Source: Niallia sp. Man26 | GTDB lineage: Bacteria; Bacillota; Bacilli; Bacillales; Cytobacillaceae | Length of the DNA stretch: 64,000 nt | NCBI RefSeq assembly: GCF_022049065.2 | Contig: NZ_CP095743.1 | Coordinates: forward strand, 3,797,001-3,861,000 | Direction of reading: 5' to 3' | Shown: positions 1-8,888 of the stretch, piece after piece | Numbering within the stretch: the first letter of the stretch is position 1 | Layout of the letters: the number at the start of each line of letters is the position of its first letter | The notes under the pieces: model-generated | Told to the model about the DNA's origin: nothing | The model's input: only the letters and a program-made list of their open reading frames with translations | Databases searched by the model: none | Translations under genes and position numbers: made by a program

Positions 1-1
1 T

Positions 2-1879
2 AATTTCATGCAGCGGGATGTTCTTCGCACAGCCATGCCATATGTTAATGTCATCATCTTGTTTATTTTTATGATTACAAATTCAGAAGGCATGGACGCA
101 TTAACAATTGGGACAAGCGTTTCCATTCTGCTTGTTCTATTAAGACAAATCCTGATTATCACGGAAAACAGACGGCTTGTTAACAGCCTTTATGAACAAA
201 CAGAAAAGGCTGAATTAAATAAACAGCATTATCAATCTCTTTTTGATTACCATCCAGATGCTGCCTTTTCTATGGACTTAGATGGAAACTTTGTGAGCGT
301 GAATAATGCTGGGACAAGAATGCTTGGAATGGCAAATGAAAATATTAAAGGCTTGGCTAGCACAACATTCTTAATGTCGAAGGAAGACGAAATTCTAAAA
401 CATTATGAAAAGGTGCGAAAAGGCATTCCTCAAGTTTATGAAGTTGCCATCAATAGCCAATATGGTCATGGTTATTACAGCATCACTAATATTCCCATTG
501 TCGTAAAAAATAAGATTGTCGGTATCTTTGGCATCGGCAGAGATATTACTGCATTCAAAAAAAACGAGGCAAAAATTCAGTTTCTTGCTTTTCATGATCC
601 ATTGACAGGCTTGGCAAATAGAGCAAGATTTGAGTCCTATCTCCTTGAGGCAATCGAAAAAGCACAGGAAAGGAAGGAACAGCTTGCAGTCATATTTGTC
701 GACTTAGATAAGTTCAAAAGCATCAATGATACTTTAGGGCATGATATTGGCGATAAACTCTTACTCTCTGTAGCAAGCAGAATTAAGAACAGTCTTCCCC
801 TGGCAGATCTGGCAGCTAGACAAGGCGGCGATGAATTTACTATTGTCCTAAAAGAAACAACTAAAGAGAGTGCAGAGCAATACGTTAAGGAGCTGCTAAA
901 ATCATTAAAGCTCCCTCATGATATCAACGGCCACCAGCTCATAAGTACACCAAGCATTGGGGTCGCCCTCTACCCTGATCATGGCACGACTTCTGTTGAA
1001 TTAATGAAAAAAGCAGACACAGCAATGTATCAAGTAAAAGAGAACGGCAAAGGCTGTTATTTATTTTATTCTGATGCAGCAAAAGCTTATACGAGAAAAC
1101 TGTTATTAGAAAAGGATATGCCTTATGCTTTAGAGAACAAGGAGTTTTTCCTTCATTATCAACCATTAATGGATTTATCTGCAGGAAAAATTACTGGCAC
1201 AGAGGCGCTCATCCGCTGGAAGCACCCACAGCTTGGTCTGTTGCTGCCAGGTGAATTTATCCCAATCGCTGAAGAGTCAGGCTTTATACACAAACTCGGT
1301 GCATGGGTGTTAATGGAGGCTTGCAAACAAGCAAAAAAATGGCATGATAAAGGCTACTATCTAAAAATGGGAGTTAACCTTTCTCCGAAACAATTTTATC
1401 AGGAAAATCTTTTGACCAATGTAGAACAAGCATTAGCTATCTCTAAATTAGATTCCTCCTTTTTAGATTTAGAGATCACAGAACAAACTGCTATTAATAA
1501 TTTACAAGCAGTTCTGCCTAAACTACATGCATTAAAAGCATTAGGTGTAACTATCTCTATTGATGATTTTGGGACAGGCTATTCCTCCCTTTCCTATCTA
1601 GCTGAGTTTCCAATTAATACAGTGAAAATTGCAAAAGAGTTCATAAATAAGCTCGAGGAAAATAAATCTAAGGAAACCATTATCTCTTCCATTGTTGATC
1701 TTGCACAAAACTTAAACTTAGATGTACTTGCAGAAGGTGTAGAAGAAGTAAATCAAGCATTGCTTCTGAAATCAATTAATTGCCATGCAATGCAAGGCTA
1801 TCTTTTCGGAAGACCTTGTGGAAGCAGTGAAATGGAAGATTTGCTAAACAGGCAGCCTGATTTATCTATAAGTGACTGA
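2..1879 (+). CDS. PAS-GGDEF-EAL cyclic-di-GMP turnover protein (5' partial)
   Basis: Membrane-bound bifunctional c-di-GMP enzyme or sensor. The frame is open to the left window edge, so the true N-terminus, probably further membrane helices, is missing. Numbering from the first Met at position 8: hydrophobic helices at about 12-23 and 31-51, a PAS domain at about 70-185, GGDEF at about 195-355 with intact GGDEF at 273-277, and EAL at about 370-610 with E399-A400-L401 and a DDFGTGYSSL loop at 519-528. Both catalytic signatures look intact, so cyclase and phosphodiesterase activity are both possible. The RxxD product-inhibition site normally just before GGDEF is absent. A gene behind a c-di-GMP riboswitch lies about 13 kb away. 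Confidence 0.93.
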   Translation, partial: NFMQRDVLRTAMPYVNVIILFIFMITNSEGMDALTIGTSVSILLVLLRQILIITENRRLVNSLYEQTEKAELNKQHYQSLFDYHPDAAFSMDLDGNFVSVNNAGTRMLGMANENIKGLASTTFLMSKEDEILKHYEKVRKGIPQVYEVAINSQYGHGYYSITNIPIVVKNKIVGIFGIGRDITAFKKNEAKIQFLAFHDPLTGLANRARFESYLLEAIEKAQERKEQLAVIFVDLDKFKSINDTLGHDIGDKLLLSVASRIKNSLPLADLAARQGGDEFTIVLKETTKESAEQYVKELLKSLKLPHDINGHQLISTPSIGVALYPDHGTTSVELMKKADTAMYQVKENGKGCYLFYSDAAKAYTRKLLLEKDMPYALENKEFFLHYQPLMDLSAGKITGTEALIRWKHPQLGLLLPGEFIPIAEESGFIHKLGAWVLMEACKQAKKWHDKGYYLKMGVNLSPKQFYQENLLTNVEQALAISKLDSSFLDLEITEQTAINNLQAVLPKLHALKALGVTISIDDFGTGYSSLSYLAEFPINTVKIAKEFINKLEENKSKETIISSIVDLAQNLNLDVLAEGVEEVNQALLLKSINCHAMQGYLFGRPCGSSEMEDLLNRQPDLSISD

Positions 1880-2114
1880 TTCACCAGAGGACTGGGAATT
1901 AAGTATGTAAAGCGAATGGCTGGAGCGCAATGAAACGAACTAATTTTAAAGCCATATTCTATTTAGTCACAAGCTTCATTTTTTAAATTTAGCTGTAATT
2001 TTATTATTCGTATTTCGATAGGCTATATTTTATTTTGTCTCAAGCCTTTTTGTTATAGTTCTATTTGTTTTATACTTAAAAGCAAAGTAACTAATTACTT
2101 GGAGGACGATGAAG

Positions 2115-3017
2115 ATGAGGGTTGGAGTAATTGGATTAGGTGATATTGCTAAGAAGGCTTATCTGCCTGTTCTGACAGAACGAGAAAATATAGAATTAGT
2201 ACTCTGCACTAGGAATGAAGCTGTACTCCAAAAGCTTGCTGAAAAATATCGAATTCAGGATAGAGTGCAAACAGTTGAGGAGCTGCTATTAAAAAACATA
2301 GAAGCTGCTTTTATCTCCACAATAACAGAGACTCATTTCCAAACAGCCGAACTATTGCTTCAGCACGGAATCCATGTGTATATAGACAAACCAGTGTCTT
2401 TACATCTGCATGAAACAGAGAGCATAGTCGAGCTTGCACATAAATATGGACTAATTGCCATGGTCGGCTTTAATCGCCGATTTATTCCTATGGTGGCAAG
2501 CTTAAAGGAAAAAGGCAAAGCTAATTTAATATTAATGCAAAAAAACCGCTTTGCATTGCCCGATATCCCAAGAAAAGTGGTGGTAGAAGACTTCATCCAT
2601 GTTGTTGATACCTTGCGCTTTTTAATGGATGAAGAAGTCATTGCAGTTAATGTCGAGAGCTCTAAGACTGATGAAACCCTCAACCAGCTCATCGTTCAGC
2701 TTATCGGCAAAAACTGCATTGCCATCGGAATCATGAATCGAAATGGTGGAGTAACAGAGGAAATAATCGAGTATCATACTGGTCTTCACAAATATGTTGT
2801 TAGCAGTCTTGTTGAAACCGTTCATTATCATCATAAACAAATGAATGTGACGAAATTTGGCGATTGGGAGCCTACATTATTTAAACGGGGTTTTTACCAA
2901 ATTACCGATCATTTTCTTGACTGTGTAGCAAATGAACAGATACCTGATCCGTCGATAGAGGATTCTCTTATAACACATCTTATTTGCGAGCAAATTGTTC
3001 AACGCATTAATAATTAA
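2115..3017 (+). CDS. Gfo/Idh/MocA family NAD(P)-dependent oxidoreductase
   Basis: Probable NAD(P)-dependent sugar or inositol-type dehydrogenase; the substrate cannot be told. The N-terminus has the Rossmann motif GVIGLGDIA, and the DKPVS motif typical of the family (usually EKP) lies near residue 95, followed by GFNRRF. About 300 aa is slightly short for the family. Two Met codons lie close together: GGAGG at 2101-2105 is only 3 nt from ATG 2109 but 9 nt from ATG 2115, so 2115 is preferred. The gene stands alone and ends in a strong terminator. No pathway partner is adjacent. Confidence 0.85.
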   Translation: MRVGVIGLGDIAKKAYLPVLTERENIELVLCTRNEAVLQKLAEKYRIQDRVQTVEELLLKNIEAAFISTITETHFQTAELLLQHGIHVYIDKPVSLHLHETESIVELAHKYGLIAMVGFNRRFIPMVASLKEKGKANLILMQKNRFALPDIPRKVVVEDFIHVVDTLRFLMDEEVIAVNVESSKTDETLNQLIVQLIGKNCIAIGIMNRNGGVTEEIIEYHTGLHKYVVSSLVETVHYHHKQMNVTKFGDWEPTLFKRGFYQITDHFLDCVANEQIPDPSIEDSLITHLICEQIVQRINN

Positions 3018-3050
3018 AAGCAGACAGCTGCCAGCTGTCTGCTTTTAATT
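3014..3050. terminator. Bidirectional Rho-independent terminator
   Basis: Near-perfect inverted repeat built on AAAAGCAGACAGCTG and its complement, flanked by A- and T-rich tracts on both sides. It lies between two convergent genes and can serve both. Confidence 0.85.
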
Positions 3051-4044
3051 ATTTTGTTTTTATTTTACTTGTTTGCGGCGGCTCTTCCATCCAGCCATAT
3101 TTAATCATAAGCTTTGCACCTTCATGGGCATATTCAAATACATCCTTCATGACAATTGAAAACTTGGCAGGCAGGTCATTTCTTAAGCTAAAGGCAGTTC
3201 CAAGTGAATTTCCTCCTAAGGAAAAACTGCAAAATAAGCTGATACAATACATCATAATTTTATCTGAAAAAGGTGCTATCGTAGATGTTGTCACATTCCC
3301 TCCTGAAAGCCCAGGAAGCTGGGTATCATTCTTTAAGATAATATCTCCCAGGCTTGTGGCAATCTCCTTGGCAAGCTCCCCTCCTTTAGCAAAATACTGA
3401 CTAGTCTCTTTTTCCTTCGCGCACTGGGAAAAACCATTGATTACCTGCATTCCAATCAAGTTCGTTTCAATTGCATGGAACAAATGAGCAATTTCCACTG
3501 TATTTAATGCTCTTTTTTCATTGAACAAATTACTTCCACTTAAATAACTCTTTTCATTTACAAATTCGACCCCTTCTTCGACAGCTACATATGGGGCGCG
3601 CGGAAGCAGACCTTTTTCAAGCAAGTAAGATGTGCACCGGTCATAGTACTTTTGTGTTATTATTGTCATCTCTCTAAACAGCTGCATGATGTCACTCCGA
3701 TAAGCCATCGTCAGATTGAGTGTATGCATGCCCATGCTGATTTCTTTTATGAGTCTGATAAACATAATGTCGAACCCATTATCGAACAGCTTTGGGGCTT
3801 CAGGGTTCACATCTTCACTGTTAAACCCTACCGGTACAGGCAGCTTTTCTTTTTCGTAAATTTTTCTTATTTTTTCACAATACGGTTTTGTTTCCTTATA
3901 TAAATCAGTCATTATATCTTTTGCCTTTGGATCCTCTGCTTTATTAATGAGATATTCCAGCATACTGATAATCATTGTTTTTTGTTGATATGTCATCCAA
4001 AGTACGCCAATTTCTGATGACGTAATCGAAGGGTTATTTTGCAT
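3049..4044 (-). CDS. DUF3231 family protein
   Basis: Member of DUF3231, a family of two similar helical halves found mainly in spore-forming Bacillaceae, with no established biochemical role. The protein is 331 aa, with repeated helical segments and Met/His-rich stretches (for example MGMHTLNLTM) of the ferritin-like type. The open frame extends 63 codons upstream, but GGAGG (complement of 4052-4056) sits 7 nt before ATG 4044, and the upstream extension is AT-rich and unlike the family. The start is therefore placed at 4044. It is convergent with the oxidoreductase and divergent from acsA. Confidence 0.8.
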   Translation of the reverse strand: MQNNPSITSSEIGVLWMTYQQKTMIISMLEYLINKAEDPKAKDIMTDLYKETKPYCEKIRKIYEKEKLPVPVGFNSEDVNPEAPKLFDNGFDIMFIRLIKEISMGMHTLNLTMAYRSDIMQLFREMTIITQKYYDRCTSYLLEKGLLPRAPYVAVEEGVEFVNEKSYLSGSNLFNEKRALNTVEIAHLFHAIETNLIGMQVINGFSQCAKEKETSQYFAKGGELAKEIATSLGDIILKNDTQLPGLSGGNVTTSTIAPFSDKIMMYCISLFCSFSLGGNSLGTAFSLRNDLPAKFSIVMKDVFEYAHEGAKLMIKYGWMEEPPQTSKIKTK

Positions 4045-4276
4045 TTCCATTCCTCCATTATTTAGTTTCCGCCTGCTGTACTCATTCTTAATTACTATCA
4101 TTGTTTGCTGTTGAGCTAAAAAAATACATAAACTAGTTAATTTGGCTATTGAATCATTTTGATACTTTTTTATAAAATAGTCATAATAAAGCGTTTTCAT
4201 CATTAAAATTGTGTATATGGTTTTAAACAGCATTTCCGAGTAAGTCCAAGACTTGAGAGGAAGGATGATTTATCCT

Positions 4277-5986
4277 ATGAAAATGGAAGCGTTTCCACCT
4301 GTTGAAGGCAATTATAATCTTGAAAACTATGATGTGATGTATGAACAATTTCAATGGCAACAAGCAGAAGAGCATTTTTCATGGCATACAACAGGAAAAG
4401 TCAACTTGGCTTATGAAGCGGTCGACCGACACGCAGAAGGTTCAAAAAAGGATAAACCAGCCCTTTGCTACCTCAGCAGCACACGAAATGAGACATACAC
4501 ATTTGGCGACTTAAAGCAGCTGACCAATAAGGCTGGCAATGTTTTAAGAGATAAAGCAAATGTAAAAAAGGGTGACCGTGTTTTCATCTTTATGCCCCGC
4601 TCACCAGAGCTTTATTTCGCCTTATTAGGAGCAATTAAAATCGGTGCAATTGTCGGCCCTTTATTTGAGGCATTCATGGAAGATGCAGTTAAAGACCGCC
4701 TTTATGACAGCTCTGCGAAAGTCCTCATCACAACCCCAGAGTTAATTGAAAGGGTGCCTGTCAAAGACCTTCCTGCCTTAGAAACGATTTTTCTCGTTGG
4801 AGAAAATTTGGAGGAGCAGAATAATTATCTTGATTACCAAAAGTATTTCCAGGAAGCATCAGATCAACTTGATATTGAGTGGGTGGACCGCGAGGATGGC
4901 TTAATACTTCACTACACTTCTGGTTCGACAGGTAAACCTAAAGGTATATTGCATGTCCATAATGCAATGATTCAGCACTATCAGACAGCAAAATGGGTGT
5001 TAGATTTACAGGAGGATGATATTTACTGGTGCACAGCTGACCCGGGCTGGGTAACAGGTACATCATATGGTATTTTTGGTCCTTGGCTAACTGGGACAAC
5101 AAATATTGTGGTTGGCGGCCGCTTCAGTCCTGAGGGCTGGTATAAAACCATTGAAACTTTTGGTGTAACAGTTTGGTACAGTGCACCTACTTCCTTTCGC
5201 ATGCTGATGGCTGCAGGTGAACCTAGCCATGATCTTTCCTCCTTAAGGCATGTCTTAAGCGTGGGAGAACCATTAAATCCAGAAGTAATCCGCTGGGGGG
5301 CAACAGCCTTCAAGCAAAGAATTCATGATACTTGGTGGATGACGGAAACTGGAGCACAGCTTATATGTAATTACCCATGCCTAGAAATAAAGCTAGGGTC
5401 AATGGGGAAGCCGCTTCCTGGCATAGAAGCAGCTATTCTTGATGATGAAGGCAACATCCTCCCTCCAAATCAGATGGGCAACTTGGCAATAAAAAAGGGA
5501 TGGCCTTCCCTTATGCACACAGTTTGGAACAACCAGGAAAAGTACGACAGCTATTTCCCTGTCTCCGATTGGTATATCTCAGGCGACAGTGCTTACGTAG
5601 ATGAAGATGGCTACTACTGGTTCCAAGGTCGTGTGGATGATGTCATCATGACTGCTGGAGAAAGGGTCGGGCCATTTGAAGTTGAAAGCAAGCTGATTGA
5701 ATATCCTGCTGTCGCTGAAGCGGGTGTTATCGGTAAGCCTGACCCTATTAGAGGAGAAATCATTAAAGCCTTTGTTGCCCTTACCGATGGATATACAGAG
5801 TCAGATCAGCTAAAAGAGGAAATACGGCAGTTTGTAAAAACCGGTTTAGCAGCACATGCAGCACCAAGAGAGATTGAATTTTGCCAAAAGATTCCTAAAA
5901 CAAGAAGCGGTAAAATAATGCGCCGCGTCTTGAAAGCTTGGGAGCTTGGTTTGCCTACTGGTGATTTATCAACATTGGATGATTAA
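4277..5986 (+). CDS. acsA: Acetyl-CoA synthetase (acetate-CoA ligase)
   Basis: Cytoplasmic enzyme converting acetate, ATP and CoA to acetyl-CoA by way of acetyl-AMP. It has the ANL-superfamily motifs YTSGSTGKPKG (P-loop), WWMTETG, and the C-terminal KTRSGKIMRR carrying the adenylation lysine that is acetylated in Bacillus AcsA. The start at ATG 4277 matches the family N-terminus (M-x-x-x-A-x-P). ATG 4265 and TTG 4253 are also in frame, but they overlap or crowd the AGAGGAAGG ribosome binding site. The protein is 569 aa, normal for the family. Unlike B. subtilis, no acuABC genes are adjacent. Confidence 0.96.
   Translation: MKMEAFPPVEGNYNLENYDVMYEQFQWQQAEEHFSWHTTGKVNLAYEAVDRHAEGSKKDKPALCYLSSTRNETYTFGDLKQLTNKAGNVLRDKANVKKGDRVFIFMPRSPELYFALLGAIKIGAIVGPLFEAFMEDAVKDRLYDSSAKVLITTPELIERVPVKDLPALETIFLVGENLEEQNNYLDYQKYFQEASDQLDIEWVDREDGLILHYTSGSTGKPKGILHVHNAMIQHYQTAKWVLDLQEDDIYWCTADPGWVTGTSYGIFGPWLTGTTNIVVGGRFSPEGWYKTIETFGVTVWYSAPTSFRMLMAAGEPSHDLSSLRHVLSVGEPLNPEVIRWGATAFKQRIHDTWWMTETGAQLICNYPCLEIKLGSMGKPLPGIEAAILDDEGNILPPNQMGNLAIKKGWPSLMHTVWNNQEKYDSYFPVSDWYISGDSAYVDEDGYYWFQGRVDDVIMTAGERVGPFEVESKLIEYPAVAEAGVIGKPDPIRGEIIKAFVALTDGYTESDQLKEEIRQFVKTGLAAHAAPREIEFCQKIPKTRSGKIMRRVLKAWELGLPTGDLSTLDD
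4284..4297. promoter_or_regulatory. Possible CcpA cre site at the acsA start
   Basis: TGGAAGCGTTTCCA is an almost perfect palindrome matching the cre consensus TGWAANCGNTNWCA except at two symmetric positions. It lies at codons 3-7 of acsA. acsA of B. subtilis is known to be under CcpA control. The match could be chance. Confidence 0.4.
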
Positions 5987-5992
5987 TAAAAA

Positions 5993-6026
5993 GCACCCCA
6001 ATTGTCTGCAATTGGGGTGCGATTTT
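5993..6026. terminator. Terminator between acsA and the ABC transporter operon
   Basis: Stem GCACCCCAATT with its exact complement and a 6-nt loop, with A-rich flank on the left and T-rich flank on the right. It serves the two convergent transcription units. Confidence 0.88.
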
Positions 6027-6032
6027 TGATTC

Positions 6033-6773
6033 TTAGGCTTCTTTTAATGTGCGCTTCAAGAATTCCTTTGTGCGCTCTTGAGTTGGGTTCAGGAAGATTT
6101 GCTCAGGAGTTCCCTGCTCTGCAATAACCCCTTTGTCCATAAATACGATACGGTCAGATACCTCTCTTGCAAACTCCATCTCATGTGTTACGATCAGCAT
6201 TGTAAGTCCTGACTCAGCAAGCTCCTTCATTACTTTCAATACTTCTCCAACCATTTCTGGGTCAAGCGCTGAAGTAGGTTCATCAAAAAGCAAAACATCT
6301 GGCTCCATTGACAACGCTCTAGCAATAGCAACACGCTGTTTCTGTCCGCCTGACAGCTGTTTTGGTTTGGCATTTATATAGCGATCCATACCAACGACCT
6401 TCAAATACTTCATCGCTATCTTCTCTGCTTCCGCCTTTGAACGCTTCAACACCTTGATTTGACCTACCACACAATTGCTTAAAACATTATGGTTATTAAA
6501 GAGATTGAATTGCTGGAACACCATTCCTAATCTTCTTCGATAAGCAAATATATCATGTTTATCATCAAGGATATTCTCTCCATTAAAGATGATTTGACCA
6601 CCGCTTGGCTTTTCTAAAATGTTGATACAGCGAAGAAGGGTCGATTTTCCGGAACCTGAAGAGCCAATAATGCTGACAACTTCTCCTTTGTTTACTGAGA
6701 AGTCAATGTCCTTTAACACTTCATGGCTGCCAAAGGCTTTGCTTAAATGCTGAATATCTATGACTTTTTCCAT
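6033..6773 (-). CDS. Amino-acid ABC transporter ATP-binding protein (probable lysine uptake)
   Basis: GlnQ/ArtM-type ATPase of a polar amino-acid importer, 246 aa. Walker [10 protein letters not shown] lies at 37-45, the signature LSGGQKQR at about 141, and Walker [10 protein letters not shown] just after, with a switch His in VTHEME. It is the last gene of the operon, 16 nt after the permease, with a GGAGGAG ribosome binding site. The lysine riboswitch ahead of the operon makes lysine the likely substrate. That assignment is an inference from regulation, not from the ATPase itself. Confidence 0.93.
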   Translation of the reverse strand: MEKVIDIQHLSKAFGSHEVLKDIDFSVNKGEVVSIIGSSGSGKSTLLRCINILEKPSGGQIIFNGENILDDKHDIFAYRRRLGMVFQQFNLFNNHNVLSNCVVGQIKVLKRSKAEAEKIAMKYLKVVGMDRYINAKPKQLSGGQKQRVAIARALSMEPDVLLFDEPTSALDPEMVGEVLKVMKELAESGLTMLIVTHEMEFAREVSDRIVFMDKGVIAEQGTPEQIFLNPTQERTKEFLKRTLKEA

Positions 6774-6789
6774 TGTCTCTCCTCCTTCT

Positions 6790-7536
6790 TTATTGCTTCA
6801 TTCCTGGCTGTGCATCCAATTCCTCGCCAAGCATTTTGTAGTTATCTGGTCCTTCTAATTTTCTTTCGAAGTAAAGCAATATTCTCGTAACAATAAATGT
6901 CATCACAAAGTAGATGATACATGCTACAAAGAATGATTCAAAATATCTAAAGTTATTGCCTGCAACAGATTTTGTCATGAAAAACAGTTCGGAAACGGAA
7001 ATAACGTTTAGTACAGACGTATCTTTAATATTAATGACGAACTGGTTACCTGTTGCCGGCAGGATGTTGCGGACTACTTGCGGCAAGACAACATTCATCA
7101 TTGTTTGGAAATGATTCATGCCGACTGCTTGAGCTGCCTCAAACTGTCCCTTCTCAACAGACACGATTCCACCGCGGACGATTTCTGCCATATATGCTCC
7201 CGTATTAATGGATACAACAATTACCGCTGCAAACATTACATTCATATCGATGTTGAAAGCTAATGCAGAACCATAGTAAATGACCATTGCTTGTACAATC
7301 ATAGGCGTTCCGCGGAAAATCTCAATATATATAGAAAGTATGATATTAATAACTTTTAGAATAAATTTTTTAAAGCCGCGCTCCGGCACAGGTATTGTGC
7401 GGACAATTCCAGCGACTAAACCGATAACTGCCCCAATAATTGTACCTATTAATGCGATGTAAAGCGTCATGCCTGCACCGCGAAGAAACATCGGCCAGTT
7501 TTCGGAAATAATTTTTACTATCCATTCAAAACTCAT
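6790..7536 (-). CDS. Amino-acid ABC transporter permease (probable lysine uptake)
   Basis: Inner-membrane permease of the HisMQ/GlnP type, 248 aa with about five hydrophobic helices. The EAA-like loop [24 protein letters not shown] couples to the ATPase. It lies between the substrate-binding lipoprotein (64 nt upstream) and the ATPase. A single permease gene implies a homodimeric channel. Substrate inferred as lysine from the riboswitch at the head of the operon. Confidence 0.93.
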   Translation of the reverse strand: MSFEWIVKIISENWPMFLRGAGMTLYIALIGTIIGAVIGLVAGIVRTIPVPERGFKKFILKVINIILSIYIEIFRGTPMIVQAMVIYYGSALAFNIDMNVMFAAVIVVSINTGAYMAEIVRGGIVSVEKGQFEAAQAVGMNHFQTMMNVVLPQVVRNILPATGNQFVINIKDTSVLNVISVSELFFMTKSVAGNNFRYFESFFVACIIYFVMTFIVTRILLYFERKLEGPDNYKMLGEELDAQPGMKQ

Positions 7537-7555
7537 CGTTTTCCTCCATTATTCA

Positions 7556-7588
7556 TCATAAAACCGACTGCACAAAAAGACAGCCGGT
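7556..7588 (-). terminator. Weak intra-operon terminator after the binding-protein gene
   Basis: On the minus strand an 8-bp stem (arms at 7581-7588 and 7563-7570, one G-U pair) is followed by TTTTATGATG. It sits in the gap between the binding protein and the permease. Such partial terminators are known to give excess binding protein over membrane components; that is inferred here. Confidence 0.5.
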
Positions 7589-7600
7589 CTTATGTTATCA

Positions 7601-8434
7601 TTATTTTGCTGCAGGTTGGTTTACAATTGCATCATCCATGATTTTCGTACGGTCTTCTTCTGAGATGCCTTTTAATATTTCATTGATTTTATCTTTAAGA
7701 CCACTGTCTTTTTTAAGCCCTACAGCAATGGCTGTATCATCTTCTGATGTTTCAAAGCCATCTTTAAATTCAACCATTGCAAAGTTATCATTTGCATTGG
7801 AAGCACTAACTGCCTCTGGACGCTCTGATACATATCCATCAATTACACCTGACTCAAGAGCAACACGCATTGACGGGAAGTTATCCATTGCCGTCTGTTT
7901 AGAAACACCTTTAATTTGGTCAATAACAGAGTAATGGAAAGTATTCAGCTGTGCTGTCACTTTGGCGCCTTTAAAGTCTTGGATAGATGTTGCGCCATCA
8001 TATTTACCACCTTTTTTAACAACCATCACCAAGTTGGACTTGTAATAGTTATCTGTAAAGTCAATTGTTTGTTTACGCTCTTCGGTAGGAGACATACCTG
8101 CAATAATTGCATCAATTTTACCTGAAGTAAGTGCTGGAACAAGTCCATCCCACTCCGTTTTGACAATTACTAGTTTTTTGCCTAAACCATCAGCGATTTT
8201 TTTCGCAACTTCTACATCATAGCCGCCCGCATATTCTGAAGTGCCGTCTATTTTGACTGCTCCGTTGGAATCATCGTTTTGTGTCCAGTTGAATGGTGCA
8301 TAGCCTGCTTCTAGTCCTACTTTAAATGTATCTGCATCATCCCCGGATCCGGACCCATTGCTTGTCCCGCACCCAGCTAAGAGAATAATAGCTGAAAGCA
8401 ACAATAAAAATAAAAATGGTGCTTTTTTCTTCAT
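7601..8434 (-). CDS. Amino-acid ABC transporter substrate-binding lipoprotein (probable lysine-binding)
   Basis: Extracellular solute-binding protein of family 3 (SBP_bac_3), 277 aa. It has a lipoprotein signal peptide with lipobox LAGC, then a Ser/Gly/Asp linker and the typical KVGLEAGYAPFNW start of the domain. Motifs such as GMSPTEERKQTIDFTDNYY are standard for polar amino-acid binding proteins. The open frame runs 68 codons further upstream, but this is riboswitch leader; ATG 8434 has GGAGGGA 6 nt before it and begins the signal peptide. First gene of the lysine-riboswitch operon. Confidence 0.95.
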   Translation of the reverse strand: MKKKAPFLFLLLLSAIILLAGCGTSNGSGSGDDADTFKVGLEAGYAPFNWTQNDDSNGAVKIDGTSEYAGGYDVEVAKKIADGLGKKLVIVKTEWDGLVPALTSGKIDAIIAGMSPTEERKQTIDFTDNYYKSNLVMVVKKGGKYDGATSIQDFKGAKVTAQLNTFHYSVIDQIKGVSKQTAMDNFPSMRVALESGVIDGYVSERPEAVSASNANDNFAMVEFKDGFETSEDDTAIAVGLKKDSGLKDKINEILKGISEEDRTKIMDDAIVNQPAAK

Positions 8435-8471
8435 TTGTTTTCCCTCCACATGGTCTGTTAGGCGCCTAAAC

Positions 8472-8501
8472 AAAAAGCGACCTGAGATACACTCAGGTCG
8501 C
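8472..8501 (-). terminator. Riboswitch expression-platform terminator
   Basis: Ten-base-pair stem GCGACCTGAG/CTCAGGTCGC with a 5-nt loop, followed on the minus strand by UUUUUG. It lies between the lysine aptamer and the binding-protein gene, the expected place for ligand-induced termination. Confidence 0.88.
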
Positions 8502-8541
8502 AATATTATAGTTGCCCTAAAGTCCTCTCTTTGTTTCCAAT

Positions 8542-8720
8542 TGAGATAGCACAACTCAATAAACTGGGAGTTTATTGAGACAGTCCTGCAGCTATTAACT
8601 GCAGACCCAGCAAGCAATACCTGAGATCTATTGCTCACTTCGGCGATATTTCCTTCTCTTTAGCATCATTGCATTCTCAAGCTCCGCTTAAAGACTGTTA
8701 AATATCGCGCCTCTACCTCA
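8542..8720 (-). ncRNA. Lysine riboswitch (L-box) aptamer
   Basis: On the minus strand the leader contains the conserved L-box blocks in order: GAGGTAGAGGCGCGA, AAGCGGAGCTTG, GCCGAAG, TTGCTGGG, CTGTCTCAA and GTGCTATCTCA. P1 can be drawn directly: TGAGGTAG (8713-8720) pairs with CTATCTCA (8542-8549). A terminator follows. Known L-boxes are OFF switches for lysine biosynthesis and transport genes, so this operon should shut down when lysine is plentiful. A -35-like TTGACA lies at 8785-8790 on the minus strand; no convincing -10 was seen. The aptamer and its platform fill the stretch 8435-8760. Confidence 0.93.
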
Positions 8721-8888
8721 CTGAAAAAAAGTGAGGTCTAATTCATTCAGTTATATCTTTTAGGCTACATGATGCTGCTAAATCTGTCAACCTCGTTTTC
8801 CCGTGAATATATTGGAAATTCTGTGACAGAACGCGTTTTCTGCCTTTTTTACTATTTCCATTTCTGTTTGATTTATACATCTAAAGAC

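Noticed and set aside
4045..4233. N-terminal extension of the DUF3231 gene
   Set aside because: No RBS before the upstream start; GGAGG sits ideally before 4044, and the extension is low-complexity and AT-rich.
8435..8638. 68-codon extension of the binding-protein gene
   Set aside because: It encodes riboswitch and terminator RNA; the lipoprotein signal peptide starts at 8434.
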